Source: Megachile rotundata
Lineage: Eukaryota > Arthropoda > Insecta > Hymenoptera > Megachilidae
DNA: 64,000 nt
Assembly: GCF_050947335.1 (NCBI RefSeq)
Contig: NW_027473364.1
Location: forward strand, 744,001 to 808,000
Reading direction: 5' to 3'
Shown here piece after piece: positions 1-14,036 of the stretch. The notes under the pieces are model-generated. The model was given only the letters and a program-made list of their open reading frames with translations, did not search any database and was not told where the DNA came from. Made by a program: the position numbers and the translations under genes. Position 1 is the first letter of the stretch. Every line of letters starts with the position of its first letter.

Positions 1-2352
1 TCACAATCACACAATCACAATCACACAATCACAATCACACAATCACAATCACACAATCACAATCACACAATCACAATCACACAATCACAATCACACAATC
101 ACAATCACACAATCACAATCACACAATCACAATCACACAATCACAATCACACAATCACAATCACACAATCACAATCACACAATCACAATCACACAATCAC
201 AATCACACAATCACAATCACACAATCACAATCACACAATCACAATCACACAATCACAATCACACAATCACAATCACACAATCACAATCACACAATCACAA
301 TCACACAATCACAATCACACAATCACAATCACACAATCACAATCACACAATCACAATCACACAATCACAATCACACAATCACAATCACACAATCACAATC
401 ACACAATCACAATCACACAATCACAATCACACAATCACAATCACACAATCACAATCACACAATCACAATCACACAATCACAATCACACAATCACAATCAC
501 ACAATCACAATCACACAATCACAATCACACAATCACAATCACACAATCACAATCACACAATCACAATCACACAATCACAATCACACAATCACAATCACAC
601 AATCACAATCACACAATCACAATCACACAATCACAATCACACAATCACAATCACACAATCACAATCACACAATCACAATCACACAATCACAATCACACAA
701 TCACAATCACACAATCACAATCACACAATCACAATCACACAATCACAATCACACAATCACAATCACACAATCACAATCACACAATCACAATCACACAATC
801 ACAATCACACAATCACAATCACACAATCACAATCACACAATCACAATCACACAATCACAATCACACAATCACAATCACACAATCACAATCACACAATCAC
901 AATCACACAATCACAATCACACAATCACAATCACACAATCACAATCACACAATCACAATCACACAATCACAATCACACAATCACAATCACACAATCACAA
1001 TCACACAATCACAATCACACAATCACAATCACACAATCACAATCACACAATCACAATCACACAATCACAATCACACAATCACAATCACACAATCACAATC
1101 ACACAATCACAATCACACAATCACAATCACACAATCACAATCACACAATCACAATCACACAATCACAATCACACAATCACAATCACACAATCACAATCAC
1201 ACAATCACAATCACACAATCACAATCACACAATCACAATCACACAATCACAATCACACAATCACAATCACACAATCACAATCACACAATCACAATCACAC
1301 AATCACAATCACACAATCACAATCACACAATCACAATCACACAATCACAATCACACAATCACAATCACACAATCACAATCACACAATCACAATCACACAA
1401 TCACAATCACACAATCACAATCACACAATCACAATCACACAATCACAATCACACAATCACAATCACACAATCACAATCACACAATCACAATCACACAATC
1501 ACAATCACACAATCACAATCACACAATCACAATCACACAATCACAATCACACAATCACAATCACACAATCACAATCACACAATCACAATCACACAATCAC
1601 AATCACACAATCACAATCACACAATCACAATCACACAATCACAATCACACAATCACAATCACACAATCACAATCACACAATCACAATCACACAATCACAA
1701 TCACACAATCACAATCACACAATCACAATCACACAATCACAATCACACAATCACAATCACACAATCACAATCACACAATCACAATCACACAATCACAATC
1801 ACACAATCACAATCACACAATCACAATCACACAATCACAATCACACAATCACAATCACACAATCACAATCACACAATCACAATCACACAATCACAATCAC
1901 ACAATCACAATCACACAATCACAATCACACAATCACAATCACACAATCACAATCACACAATCACAATCACACAATCACAATCACACAATCACAATCACAC
2001 AATCACAATCACACAATCACAATCACACAATCACAATCACACAATCACAATCACACAATCACAATCACACAATCACAATCACACAATCACAATCACACAA
2101 TCACAATCACACAATCACAATCACACAATCACAATCACACAATCACAATCACACAATCACAATCACACAATCACAATCACACAATCACAATCACACAATC
2201 ACAATCACACAATCACAATCACACAATCACAATCACACAATCACAATCACACAATCACAATCACACAATCACAATCACACAATCACAATCACACAATCAC
2301 AATCACACAATCACAATCACACAATCACAATCACACAATCACAATCACACAA
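1..2352 (+). repeat. Pure 14-mer satellite array (168 units)
   Basis: Head-to-tail TCACAATCACACAA. The phase is constant when lines 420 bp (30 units) apart are compared, so I see no insertion or deletion, and I noticed no substitution. The array runs off the left window edge, so its true length is unknown. The + strand has no G and no CpG. No stop triplet occurs in any + frame, but there is no start codon and no coding signal. Such uniformity fits very recent amplification, or consensus smoothing by the assembler. Confidence 0.97.
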
Positions 2353-2464
2353 TCGCAATCACACAATCGCAATCACACAATCGCAATCACACAATCGCAA
2401 TCACACAATCGCAATCACACAATCGCAATCACACAATCGCAATCACACAATCGCAATCACACAA
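2353..2464 (+). repeat. G-marked sub-array TCGCAATCACACAA x8
   Basis: Eight consecutive 14-mers carry A-to-G at the fourth position of the unit's second word (TCACAA to TCGCAA), with G at 2355 and every 14 bp to 2453. Each copy gains one CpG. The block ends abruptly on both sides. The same block recurs with 4 copies at 7,264 and 5 copies at 12,715, each followed by an irregular junction, so the three are paralogous with different expansion. Confidence 0.95.
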
Positions 2465-2528
2465 TCACAATCACACAATCACACAATCACAATCACACAA
2501 TCACAATCACAATCACACAATCACACAA
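2465..2528 (+). repeat. Irregular 6/8 junction, copy 1
   Basis: The regular 6+8 alternation breaks. Word lengths in order are 6-8-8-6-8-6-6-8-8. The identical order follows the G-marked sub-array at 7,320-7,383, and a close variant follows the one at 12,785. This junction fingerprint shows the three places descend from one sequence. Confidence 0.92.
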
Positions 2529-2808
2529 TCACAATCACACAATCACAATCACACAATCACAATCACACAATCACAATCACACAATCACAATCACACAATC
2601 ACAATCACACAATCACAATCACACAATCACAATCACACAATCACAATCACACAATCACAATCACACAATCACAATCACACAATCACAATCACACAATCAC
2701 AATCACACAATCACAATCACACAATCACAATCACACAATCACAATCACACAATCACAATCACACAATCACAATCACACAATCACAATCACACAATCACAA
2801 TCACACAA
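2529..2808 (+). repeat. 14-mer array (20 units)
   Basis: Exactly 280 bp of TCACAATCACACAA between the irregular junction and diverged block A. In the paralogous locus at 7,384 the same interval holds only 12 units, a direct record of array length change by whole 14-bp units. Confidence 0.95.
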
Positions 2809-3066
2809 TCACGCAATCACACAACCACGCAATCACGCAATCACACAACCACGCAATCACACAATTCACACAATTCACACAATATCACAATTCACACAAT
2901 CTCACAATCACACAATCACACAACCACACAATCACAATCGCACAATCACAATCACACAATCATCAATCACACAATCACGGTCACACAATCACACATTCAC
3001 ACAATCACACAATCAGAATCACACAATCACAATCACACAATCACAATCACACAATCACAATCACCC
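2809..3066 (+). repeat. Diverged blocks A+B, contiguous copy
   Basis: Block A (about 2809-2945) starts with TCACGCAA words, then ACAACCACGC, CAATTCACAC twice, AATATCACAA, CTCACAATC and AATCGCACAA. Block B (from about 2960) has TCATCAATCAC, ACGGTCAC, ACATTCAC and CAGAATCAC. Here A and B are adjacent. At 7,552 block A stands alone and at 13,317 block B stands alone, separated by about 5.6 kb of 14-mer array. Confidence 0.9.
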
Positions 3067-3309
3067 AATCACACAATCACACAATCACACAATTCACACA
3101 ATCACACAATCACACAATCACACAATCGCACAATCGCACAATCACACAATCGCACAATCACACAATCACACAATCACACAATCACACAATCGCACAATCA
3201 CACAATCACGCAATCACGCAATCACGCAATCACGCAATCACACAATCAGACAATCACACAATCACACAATCACACAATCACTCAATCACACAATCACACA
3301 ATCACACAA
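3067..3309 (+). repeat. 8-mer array TCACACAA with variants
   Basis: The 6-mer word drops out and TCACACAA repeats at 8 bp, with variant words TCGCACAA, TCACGCAA, TCAGACAA, TCACTCAA and one CAATTCAC. Most variants add a G in CpG context. This is more diverged than the adjoining 14-mer arrays and resembles the 8-mer domain at 13,317-14,036 and the large one at 18.9-33.9 kb. Confidence 0.93.
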
Positions 3310-6300
3310 TCACAATCACACAATCACAATCACACAATCACAATCACACAATCACAATCACACAATCACAATCACAATCATACAATCACAATCACACAAT
3401 CACAATCACACAATCACAATCACACAATCACAATCACACAGTCACAATCACACAATCACAATCACGCAATCACAATCACGCAATCACAATCACGCAATCA
3501 CAATCACACAATCACAATCACACAATCACAATCACACAATCACAATCACACAATCACAATCACACAATCACAATCACACAATCACAATCACACAATCACA
3601 ATCACACAATCACAATCACACAATCACAATCACACAATCACAATCACACAATCACAATCACACAATCACAATCACACAATCACAATCACACAATCACAAT
3701 CACACAATCACAATCACACAATCACAATCACACAATCACAATCACACAATCACAATCACACAATCACAATCACACAATCACAATCACACAATCACAATCA
3801 CACAATCACAATCACACAATCACAATCACACAATCACAATCACACAATCACAATCACACAATCACAATCACACAATCACAATCACACAATCACAATCACA
3901 CAATCACAATCACACAATCACAATCACACAATCACAATCACACAATCACAATCACACAATCACAATCACACAATCACAATCACACAATCACAATCACACA
4001 ATCACAATCACACAATCACAATCACACAATCACAATCACACAATCACAATCACACAATCACAATCACACAATCACAATCACACAATCACAATCACACAAT
4101 CACAATCACACAATCACAATCACACAATCACAATCACACAATCACAATCACACAATCACAATCACACAATCACAATCACACAATCACAATCACACAATCA
4201 CAATCACACAATCACAATCACACAATCACAATCACACAATCACAATCACACAATCACAATCACACAATCACAATCACACAATCACAATCACACAATCACA
4301 ATCACACAATCACAATCACACAATCACAATCACACAATCACAATCACACAATCACAATCACACAATCACAATCACACAATCACAATCACACAATCACAAT
4401 CACACAATCACAATCACACAATCACAATCACACAATCACAATCACACAATCACAATCACACAATCACAATCACACAATCACAATCACACAATCACAATCA
4501 CACAATCACAATCACACAATCACAATCACACAATCACAATCACACAATCACAATCACACAATCACAATCACACAATCACAATCACACAATCACAATCACA
4601 CAATCACAATCACACAATCACAATCACACAATCACAATCACACAATCACAATCACACAATCACAATCACACAATCACAATCACACAATCACAATCACACA
4701 ATCACAATCACACAATCACAATCACACAATCACAATCACACAATCACAATCACACAATCACAATCACACAATCACAATCACACAATCACAATCACACAAT
4801 CACAATCACACAATCACAATCACACAATCACAATCACACAATCACAATCACACAATCACAATCACACAATCACAATCACACAATCACAATCACACAATCA
4901 CAATCACACAATCACAATCACACAATCACAATCACACAATCACAATCACACAATCACAATCACACAATCACAATCACACAATCACAATCACACAATCACA
5001 ATCACACAATCACAATCACACAATCACAATCACACAATCACAATCACACAATCACAATCACACAATCACAATCACACAATCACAATCACACAATCACAAT
5101 CACACAATCACAATCACACAATCACAATCACACAATCACAATCACACAATCACAATCACACAATCACAATCACACAATCACAATCACACAATCACAATCA
5201 CACAATCACAATCACACAATCACAATCACACAATCACAATCACACAATCACAATCACACAATCACAATCACACAATCACAATCACACAATCACAATCACA
5301 CAATCACAATCACACAATCACAATCACACAATCACAATCACACAATCACAATCACACAATCACAATCACACAATCACAATCACACAATCACAATCACACA
5401 ATCACAATCACACAATCACAATCACACAATCACAATCACACAATCACAATCACACAATCACAATCACACAATCACAATCACACAATCACAATCACACAAT
5501 CACAATCACACAATCACAATCACACAATCACAATCACACAATCACAATCACACAATCACAATCACACAATCACAATCACACAATCACAATCACACAATCA
5601 CAATCACACAATCACAATCACACAATCACAATCACACAATCACAATCACACAATCACAATCACACAATCACAATCACACAATCACAATCACACAATCACA
5701 ATCACACAATCACAATCACACAATCACAATCACACAATCACAATCACACAATCACAATCACACAATCACAATCACACAATCACAATCACACAATCACAAT
5801 CACACAATCACAATCACACAATCACAATCACACAATCACAATCACACAATCACAATCACACAATCACAATCACACAATCACAATCACACAATCACAATCA
5901 CACAATCACAATCACACAATCACAATCACACAATCACAATCACACAATCACAATCACACAATCACAATCACACAATCACAATCACACAATCACAATCACA
6001 CAATCACAATCACACAATCACAATCACACAATCACAATCACACAATCACAATCACACAATCACAATCACACAATCACAATCACACAATCACAATCACACA
6101 ATCACAATCACACAATCACAATCACACAATCACAATCACACAATCACAATCACACAATCACAATCACACAATCACAATCACACAATCACAATCACACAAT
6201 CACAATCACACAATCACAATCACACAATCACAATCACACAATCACAATCACACAATCACAATCACACAATCACAATCACACAATCACAATCACACAATCA

Positions 6301-7263
6301 CAATCACACAATCACAATCACACAATCACAATCACACAATCACAATCACACAATCACAATCACACAATCACAATCACACAATCACAATCACACAATCACA
6401 ATCACACAATCACAATCACACAATCACAATCACACAATCACAATCACACAATCACAATCACACAATCACAATCACACAATCACAATCACACAATCACAAT
6501 CACACAATCACAATCACACAATCACAATCACACAATCACAATCACACAATCACAATCACACAATCACAATCACACAATCACAATCACACAATCACAATCA
6601 CACAATCACAATCACACAATCACAATCACACAATCACAATCACACAATCACAATCACACAATCACAATCACACAATCACAATCACACAATCACAATCACA
6701 CAATCACAATCACACAATCACAATCACACAATCACAATCACACAATCACAATCACACAATCACAATCACACAATCACAATCACACAATCACAATCACACA
6801 ATCACAATCACACAATCACAATCACACAATCACAATCACACAATCACAATCACACAATCACAATCACACAATCACAATCACACAATCACAATCACACAAT
6901 CACAATCACACAATCACAATCACACAATCACAATCACACAATCACAATCACACAATCACAATCACACAATCACAATCACACAATCACAATCACACAATCA
7001 CAATCACACAATCACAATCACACAATCACAATCACACAATCACAATCACACAATCACAATCACACAATCACAATCACACAATCACAATCACACAATCACA
7101 ATCACACAATCACAATCACACAATCACAATCACACAATCACAATCACACAATCACAATCACACAATCACAATCACACAATCACAATCACACAATCACAAT
7201 CACACAATCACAATCACACAATCACAATCACACAATCACAATCACACAATCACAATCACACAA
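3310..7263 (+). repeat. Long 14-mer array (282 units plus one extra 6-mer)
   Basis: The length fits 282 x 14 plus one extra TCACAA near 3,370. The first ~200 bp carries variants: a TACAATC near 3,390, one CAGTCAC near 3,440, and three CACGCAATC words near 3,468-3,500. From about 3,500 to 7,263 the array is uniform, with no phase change across lines 420 bp apart. The gradient from variant edge to pure interior is typical of homogenised satellites. Confidence 0.96.
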
Positions 7264-7319
7264 TCGCAATCACACAATCGCAATCACACAATCGCAATCA
7301 CACAATCGCAATCACACAA
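7264..7319 (+). repeat. G-marked sub-array TCGCAATCACACAA x4
   Basis: Four copies with G at 7266, 7280, 7294 and 7308. It is the same variant as the 8-copy block at 2,353 and is followed by the same irregular junction, so it is a paralogous copy with half the number of units. Confidence 0.95.
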
Positions 7320-7383
7320 TCACAATCACACAATCACACAATCACAATCACACAATCACAATCACAATCACACAATCACACAA
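7320..7383 (+). repeat. Irregular 6/8 junction, copy 2
   Basis: Word order 6-8-8-6-8-6-6-8-8, identical to 2,465-2,528. It fixes the homology of the two loci independently of the G-marked array before it. Confidence 0.92.
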
Positions 7384-7551
7384 TCACAATCACACAATCA
7401 CAATCACACAATCACAATCACACAATCACAATCACACAATCACAATCACACAATCACAATCACACAATCACAATCACACAATCACAATCACACAATCACA
7501 ATCACACAATCACAATCACACAATCACAATCACACAATCACAATCACACAA
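7384..7551 (+). repeat. 14-mer array (12 units)
   Basis: Exactly 168 bp of the canonical unit between the junction and block A copy 2. The equivalent interval at 2,529 has 20 units. Confidence 0.95.
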
Positions 7552-7688
7552 TCACGCAATCACACAACCACGCAATCACGCAATCACACAACCACGCAAT
7601 CACACAATTCACACAATTCACACAATATCACAATTCACACAATCTCACAATCACACAATCACACAACCACACAATCACAATCGCACAA
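7552..7688 (+). repeat. Diverged block A, copy 2 (without B)
   Basis: Matches 2,809-2,945 base for base as far as I can read, including TCACGCAA words, the doubled CAATTCACAC, the single AATATCACAA and the terminal AATCGCACAA. After AATCGCACAA the sequence enters a 14-mer array rather than block B. Confidence 0.9.
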
Positions 7689-10600
7689 TCACAATCACAC
7701 AATCACAATCACACAATCACAATCACACAATCACAATCACACAATCACAATCACACAATCACAATCACACAATCACAATCACACAATCACAATCACACAA
7801 TCACAATCACACAATCACAATCACACAATCACAATCACACAATCACAATCACACAATCACAATCACACAATCACAATCACACAATCACAATCACACAATC
7901 ACAATCACACAATCACAATCACACAATCACAATCACACAATCACAATCACACAATCACAATCACACAATCACAATCACACAATCACAATCACACAATCAC
8001 AATCACACAATCACAATCACACAATCACAATCACACAATCACAATCACACAATCACAATCACACAATCACAATCACACAATCACAATCACACAATCACAA
8101 TCACACAATCACAATCACACAATCACAATCACACAATCACAATCACACAATCACAATCACACAATCACAATCACACAATCACAATCACAAAATCACAATC
8201 ACACAATCACAATCACACAATCACAATCACACAATCACAATCACACAATCACAATCACACAATCACAATCACACAATCACAATCACACAATCACAATCAC
8301 ACAATCACAATCACACAATCACAATCACACAATCACAATCACACAATCACAATCACACAATCACAATCACACAATCACAATCACACAATCACAATCACAC
8401 AGTCACAATCACACAGTCACAATCACACAATCACAATCACACAATCACAATCACACAATCACAATCACACAATCACAATCACACAATCACAATCACACAA
8501 TCACAATCACACAATCACAATCACACAATCACAATCACACAATCACAATCACACAATCACAATCACACAATCACAATCACACAATCACAATCACACAATC
8601 ACAATCACACAATCACAATCACACAATCACAATCACACAATCACAATCACACAATCACAATCACACAATCACAATCACACAATCACAATCACACAATCAC
8701 AATCACACAATCACAATCACACAATCACAATCACACAATCACAATCACACAATCACAATCACACAATCACAATCACACAATCACAATCACACAATCACAA
8801 TCACACAATCACAATCACACAATCACAATCACACAATCACAATCACACAATCACAATCACACAATCACAATCACACAATCACAATCACACAATCACAATC
8901 ACACAATCACAATCACACAATCACAATCACACAATCACAATCACACAATCACAATCACACAATCACAATCACACAATCACAATCACACAATCACAATCAC
9001 ACAATCACAATCACACAATCACAATCACACAATCACAATCACACAATCACAATCACACAATCACAATCACACAATCACAATCACACAATCACAATCACAC
9101 AATCACAATCACACAATCACAATCACACAATCACAATCACACAATCACAATCACACAATCACAATCACACAATCACAATCACACAATCACAATCACACAA
9201 TCACAATCACACAATCACAATCACACAATCACAATCACACAATCACAATCACACAATCACAATCACACAATCACAATCACACAATCACAATCACACAATC
9301 ACAATCACACAATCACAATCACACAATCACAATCACACAATCACAATCACACAATCACAATCACACAATCACAATCACACAATCACAATCACACAATCAC
9401 AATCACACAATCACAATCACACAATCACAATCACACAATCACAATCACACAATCACAATCACACAATCACAATCACACAATCACAATCACACAATCACAA
9501 TCACACAATCACAATCACACAATCACAATCACACAATCACAATCACACAATCACAATCACACAATCACAATCACACAATCACAATCACACAATCACAATC
9601 ACACAATCACAATCACACAATCACAATCACACAATCACAATCACACAATCACAATCACACAATCACAATCACACAATCACAATCACACAATCACAATCAC
9701 ACAATCACAATCACACAATCACAATCACACAATCACAATCACACAATCACAATCACACAATCACAATCACACAATCACAATCACACAATCACAATCACAC
9801 AATCACAATCACACAATCACAATCACACAATCACAATCACACAATCACAATCACACAATCACAATCACACAATCACAATCACACAATCACAATCACACAA
9901 TCACAATCACACAATCACAATCACACAATCACAATCACACAATCACAATCACACAATCACAATCACACAATCACAATCACACAATCACAATCACACAATC
10001 ACAATCACACAATCACAATCACACAATCACAATCACACAATCACAATCACACAATCACAATCACACAATCACAATCACACAATCACAATCACACAATCAC
10101 AATCACACAATCACAATCACACAATCACAATCACACAATCACAATCACACAATCACAATCACACAATCACAATCACACAATCACAATCACACAATCACAA
10201 TCACACAATCACAATCACACAATCACAATCACACAATCACAATCACACAATCACAATCACACAATCACAATCACACAATCACAATCACACAATCACAATC
10301 ACACAATCACAATCACACAATCACAATCACACAATCACAATCACACAATCACAATCACACAATCACAATCACACAATCACAATCACACAATCACAATCAC
10401 ACAATCACAATCACACAATCACAATCACACAATCACAATCACACAATCACAATCACACAATCACAATCACACAATCACAATCACACAATCACAATCACAC
10501 AATCACAATCACACAATCACAATCACACAATCACAATCACACAATCACAATCACACAATCACAATCACACAATCACAATCACACAATCACAATCACACAA

Positions 10601-12714
10601 TCACAATCACACAATCACAATCACACAATCACAATCACACAATCACAATCACACAATCACAATCACACAATCACAATCACACAATCACAATCACACAATC
10701 ACAATCACACAATCACAATCACACAATCACAATCACACAATCACAATCACACAATCACAATCACACAATCACAATCACACAATCACAATCACACAATCAC
10801 AATCACACAATCACAATCACACAATCACAATCACACAATCACAATCACACAATCACAATCACACAATCACAATCACACAATCACAATCACACAATCACAA
10901 TCACACAATCACAATCACACAATCACAATCACACAATCACAATCACACAATCACAATCACACAATCACAATCACACAATCACAATCACACAATCACAATC
11001 ACACAATCACAATCACACAATCACAATCACACAATCACAATCACACAATCACAATCACACAATCACAATCACACAATCACAATCACACAATCACAATCAC
11101 ACAATCACAATCACACAATCACAATCACACAATCACAATCACACAATCACAATCACACAATCACAATCACACAATCACAATCACACAATCACAATCACAC
11201 AATCACAATCACACAATCACAATCACACAATCACAATCACACAATCACAATCACACAATCACAATCACACAATCACAATCACACAATCACAATCACACAA
11301 TCACAATCACACAATCACAATCACACAATCACAATCACACAATCACAATCACACAATCACAATCACACAATCACAATCACACAATCACAATCACACAATC
11401 ACAATCACACAATCACAATCACACAATCACAATCACACAATCACAATCACACAATCACAATCACACAATCACAATCACACAATCACAATCACACAATCAC
11501 AATCACACAATCACAATCACACAATCACAATCACACAATCACAATCACACAATCACAATCACACAATCACAATCACACAATCACAATCACACAATCACAA
11601 TCACACAATCACAATCACACAATCACAATCACACAATCACAATCACACAATCACAATCACACAATCACAATCACACAATCACAATCACACAATCACAATC
11701 ACACAATCACAATCACACAATCACAATCACACAATCACAATCACACAATCACAATCACACAATCACAATCACACAATCACAATCACACAATCACAATCAC
11801 ACAATCACAATCACACAATCACAATCACACAATCACAATCACACAATCACAATCACACAATCACAATCACACAATCACAATCACACAATCACAATCACAC
11901 AATCACAATCACACAATCACAATCACACAATCACAATCACACAATCACAATCACACAATCACAATCACACAATCACAATCACACAATCACAATCACACAA
12001 TCACAATCACACAATCACAATCACACAATCACAATCACACAATCACAATCACACAATCACAATCACACAATCACAATCACACAATCACAATCACACAATC
12101 ACAATCACACAATCACAATCACACAATCACAATCACACAATCACAATCACACAATCACAATCACACAATCACAATCACACAATCACAATCACACAATCAC
12201 AATCACACAATCACAATCACACAATCACAATCACACAATCACAATCACACAATCACAATCACACAATCACAATCACACAATCACAATCACACAATCACAA
12301 TCACACAATCACAATCACACAATCACAATCACACAATCACAATCACACAATCACAATCACACAATCACAATCACACAATCACAATCACACAATCACAATC
12401 ACACAATCACAATCACACAATCACAATCACACAATCACAATCACACAATCACAATCACACAATCACAATCACACAATCACAATCACACAATCACAATCAC
12501 ACAATCACAATCACACAATCACAATCACACAATCACAATCACACAATCACAATCACACAATCACAATCACACAATCACAATCACACAATCACAATCACAC
12601 AATCACAATCACACAATCACAATCACACAATCACAATCACACAATCACAATCACACAATCACAATCACACAATCACAATCACACAATCACAATCACACAA
12701 TCACAATCACACAA
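7689..12714 (+). repeat. Longest pure 14-mer array (359 units)
   Basis: 5,026 bp is exactly 359 x 14, and the phase never shifts. I see three substitutions: C-to-A at 8190 (word TCACAAAA) and A-to-G at 8402 and 8416 (two neighbouring CAGTCAC words). From about 8,430 to 12,714 no variant is visible. It separates block A copy 2 from a third G-marked sub-array and lone block B, as if amplified between A and B. Confidence 0.96.
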
Positions 12715-12784
12715 TCGCAATCACACAATCGCAATCACACAATCGCAATCACACAATCGCAATCACACAATCGCAATCACACAA
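12715..12784 (+). repeat. G-marked sub-array TCGCAATCACACAA x5
   Basis: Five copies with G at 12717, 12731, 12745, 12759 and 12773. Third member of the family at 2,353 (x8) and 7,264 (x4). Confidence 0.95.
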
Positions 12785-12846
12785 TCACAATCACACAATC
12801 ACAATCACACAATCACACAATCACAATCACACAATCACAATCACAA
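12785..12846 (+). repeat. Irregular 6/8 junction, variant copy 3
   Basis: Word order 6-8-6-8-8-6-8-6-6, then regular 14-mers. It shares the core 8-8-6-8-6-6-8 with copies 1 and 2, but has an extra leading 6-8 and lacks the final doubled 8-mer. It looks like a diverged paralogue. Confidence 0.85.
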
Positions 12847-13316
12847 TCACACAATCACAATCACACAATCACAATCACACAATCACAATCACACAATCAC
12901 AATCACACAATCACAATCACACAATCACAATCACACAATCACAATCACACAATCACAATCACACAATCACAATCACACAATCACAATCACACAATCACAA
13001 TCACACAATCACAATCACACAATCACAATCACACAATCACAATCACACAATCACAATCACACAATCACAATCACACAATCACAATCACACAATCACAATC
13101 ACACAATCACAATCACACAATCACAATCACACAATCACAATCACACAATCACAATCACACAATCACAATCACACAATCACAATCACACAATCACAATCAC
13201 ACAATCACAATCACACAATCACAATCACACAATCACAATCACACAATCACAATCACACAATCACAATCACACAATCACAATCACACAATCACAATCACAC
13301 AATCACAATCACACAA
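12847..13316 (+). repeat. 14-mer array (about 34 units)
   Basis: Uniform canonical units from the junction to block B at 13,317. Counted from the TCACAA at 12,841 the interval is 476 bp, exactly 34 units. Confidence 0.94.
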
Positions 13317-14036
13317 TCATCAATCACACAATCACGGTCACACAATCACACATTCACACAATCACACAATCAGAATCACACAATCACAATCACACAATCA
13401 CAATCACACAATCACAATCACACAATCACACAATCACACAATCACACAATTCACACAATCACACAATCACACAATCACACAATCGCACAATCGCACAATC
13501 ACACAATCGCACAATCACACAATCACACAATCACACAATCACACAATCACGCAATCACACAATCACGCAATCACACAATCACACAATCACACAATCACAC
13601 AATCACACTATCACACAATCACACAATCACACAATCACACAATCACACAGTACACACAATCACAATCACACAATCACAATCACACAATCACGCAATCACG
13701 CAATCACGCAATCACGCAATCACACAATCAGACAATCACACAATCACACAATCACACAATCACACAATCACACAATCACGCAATCACACAATCACGCAAT
13801 CACACAATCACACAATCACACAATCACACAATCACACTATCACACAATCACACAATCACACAATCACACAATCACACAGTACACACAATCACAATCACAC
13901 AATCACAATCACACAATCACACAATCACACAATCACACAATCACACAATCACACAATCACACAATCACACAGTCACACAATCACACAATCACACAATCGC
14001 ACAGTCACACAATCGCACAATCGCACAATCACACAA
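13317..14036 (+). repeat. Block B plus 8-mer domain with internal 229-bp duplication
   Basis: Opens with TCATCAATCAC, ACGGTCAC, ACATTCAC and CAGAATCAC, as at 2,960. Then come 8-mers with TCGCACAA and TCACGCAA variants. A stretch ending in CACTATCAC and CACAGTACAC occurs twice: the AGTAC markers at about 13,649 and 13,878 are 229 bp apart, showing a local tandem duplication. The same CACTATCAC/AGTAC pair marks the large duplications at 18.9 and 23.7 kb. Confidence 0.9.
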
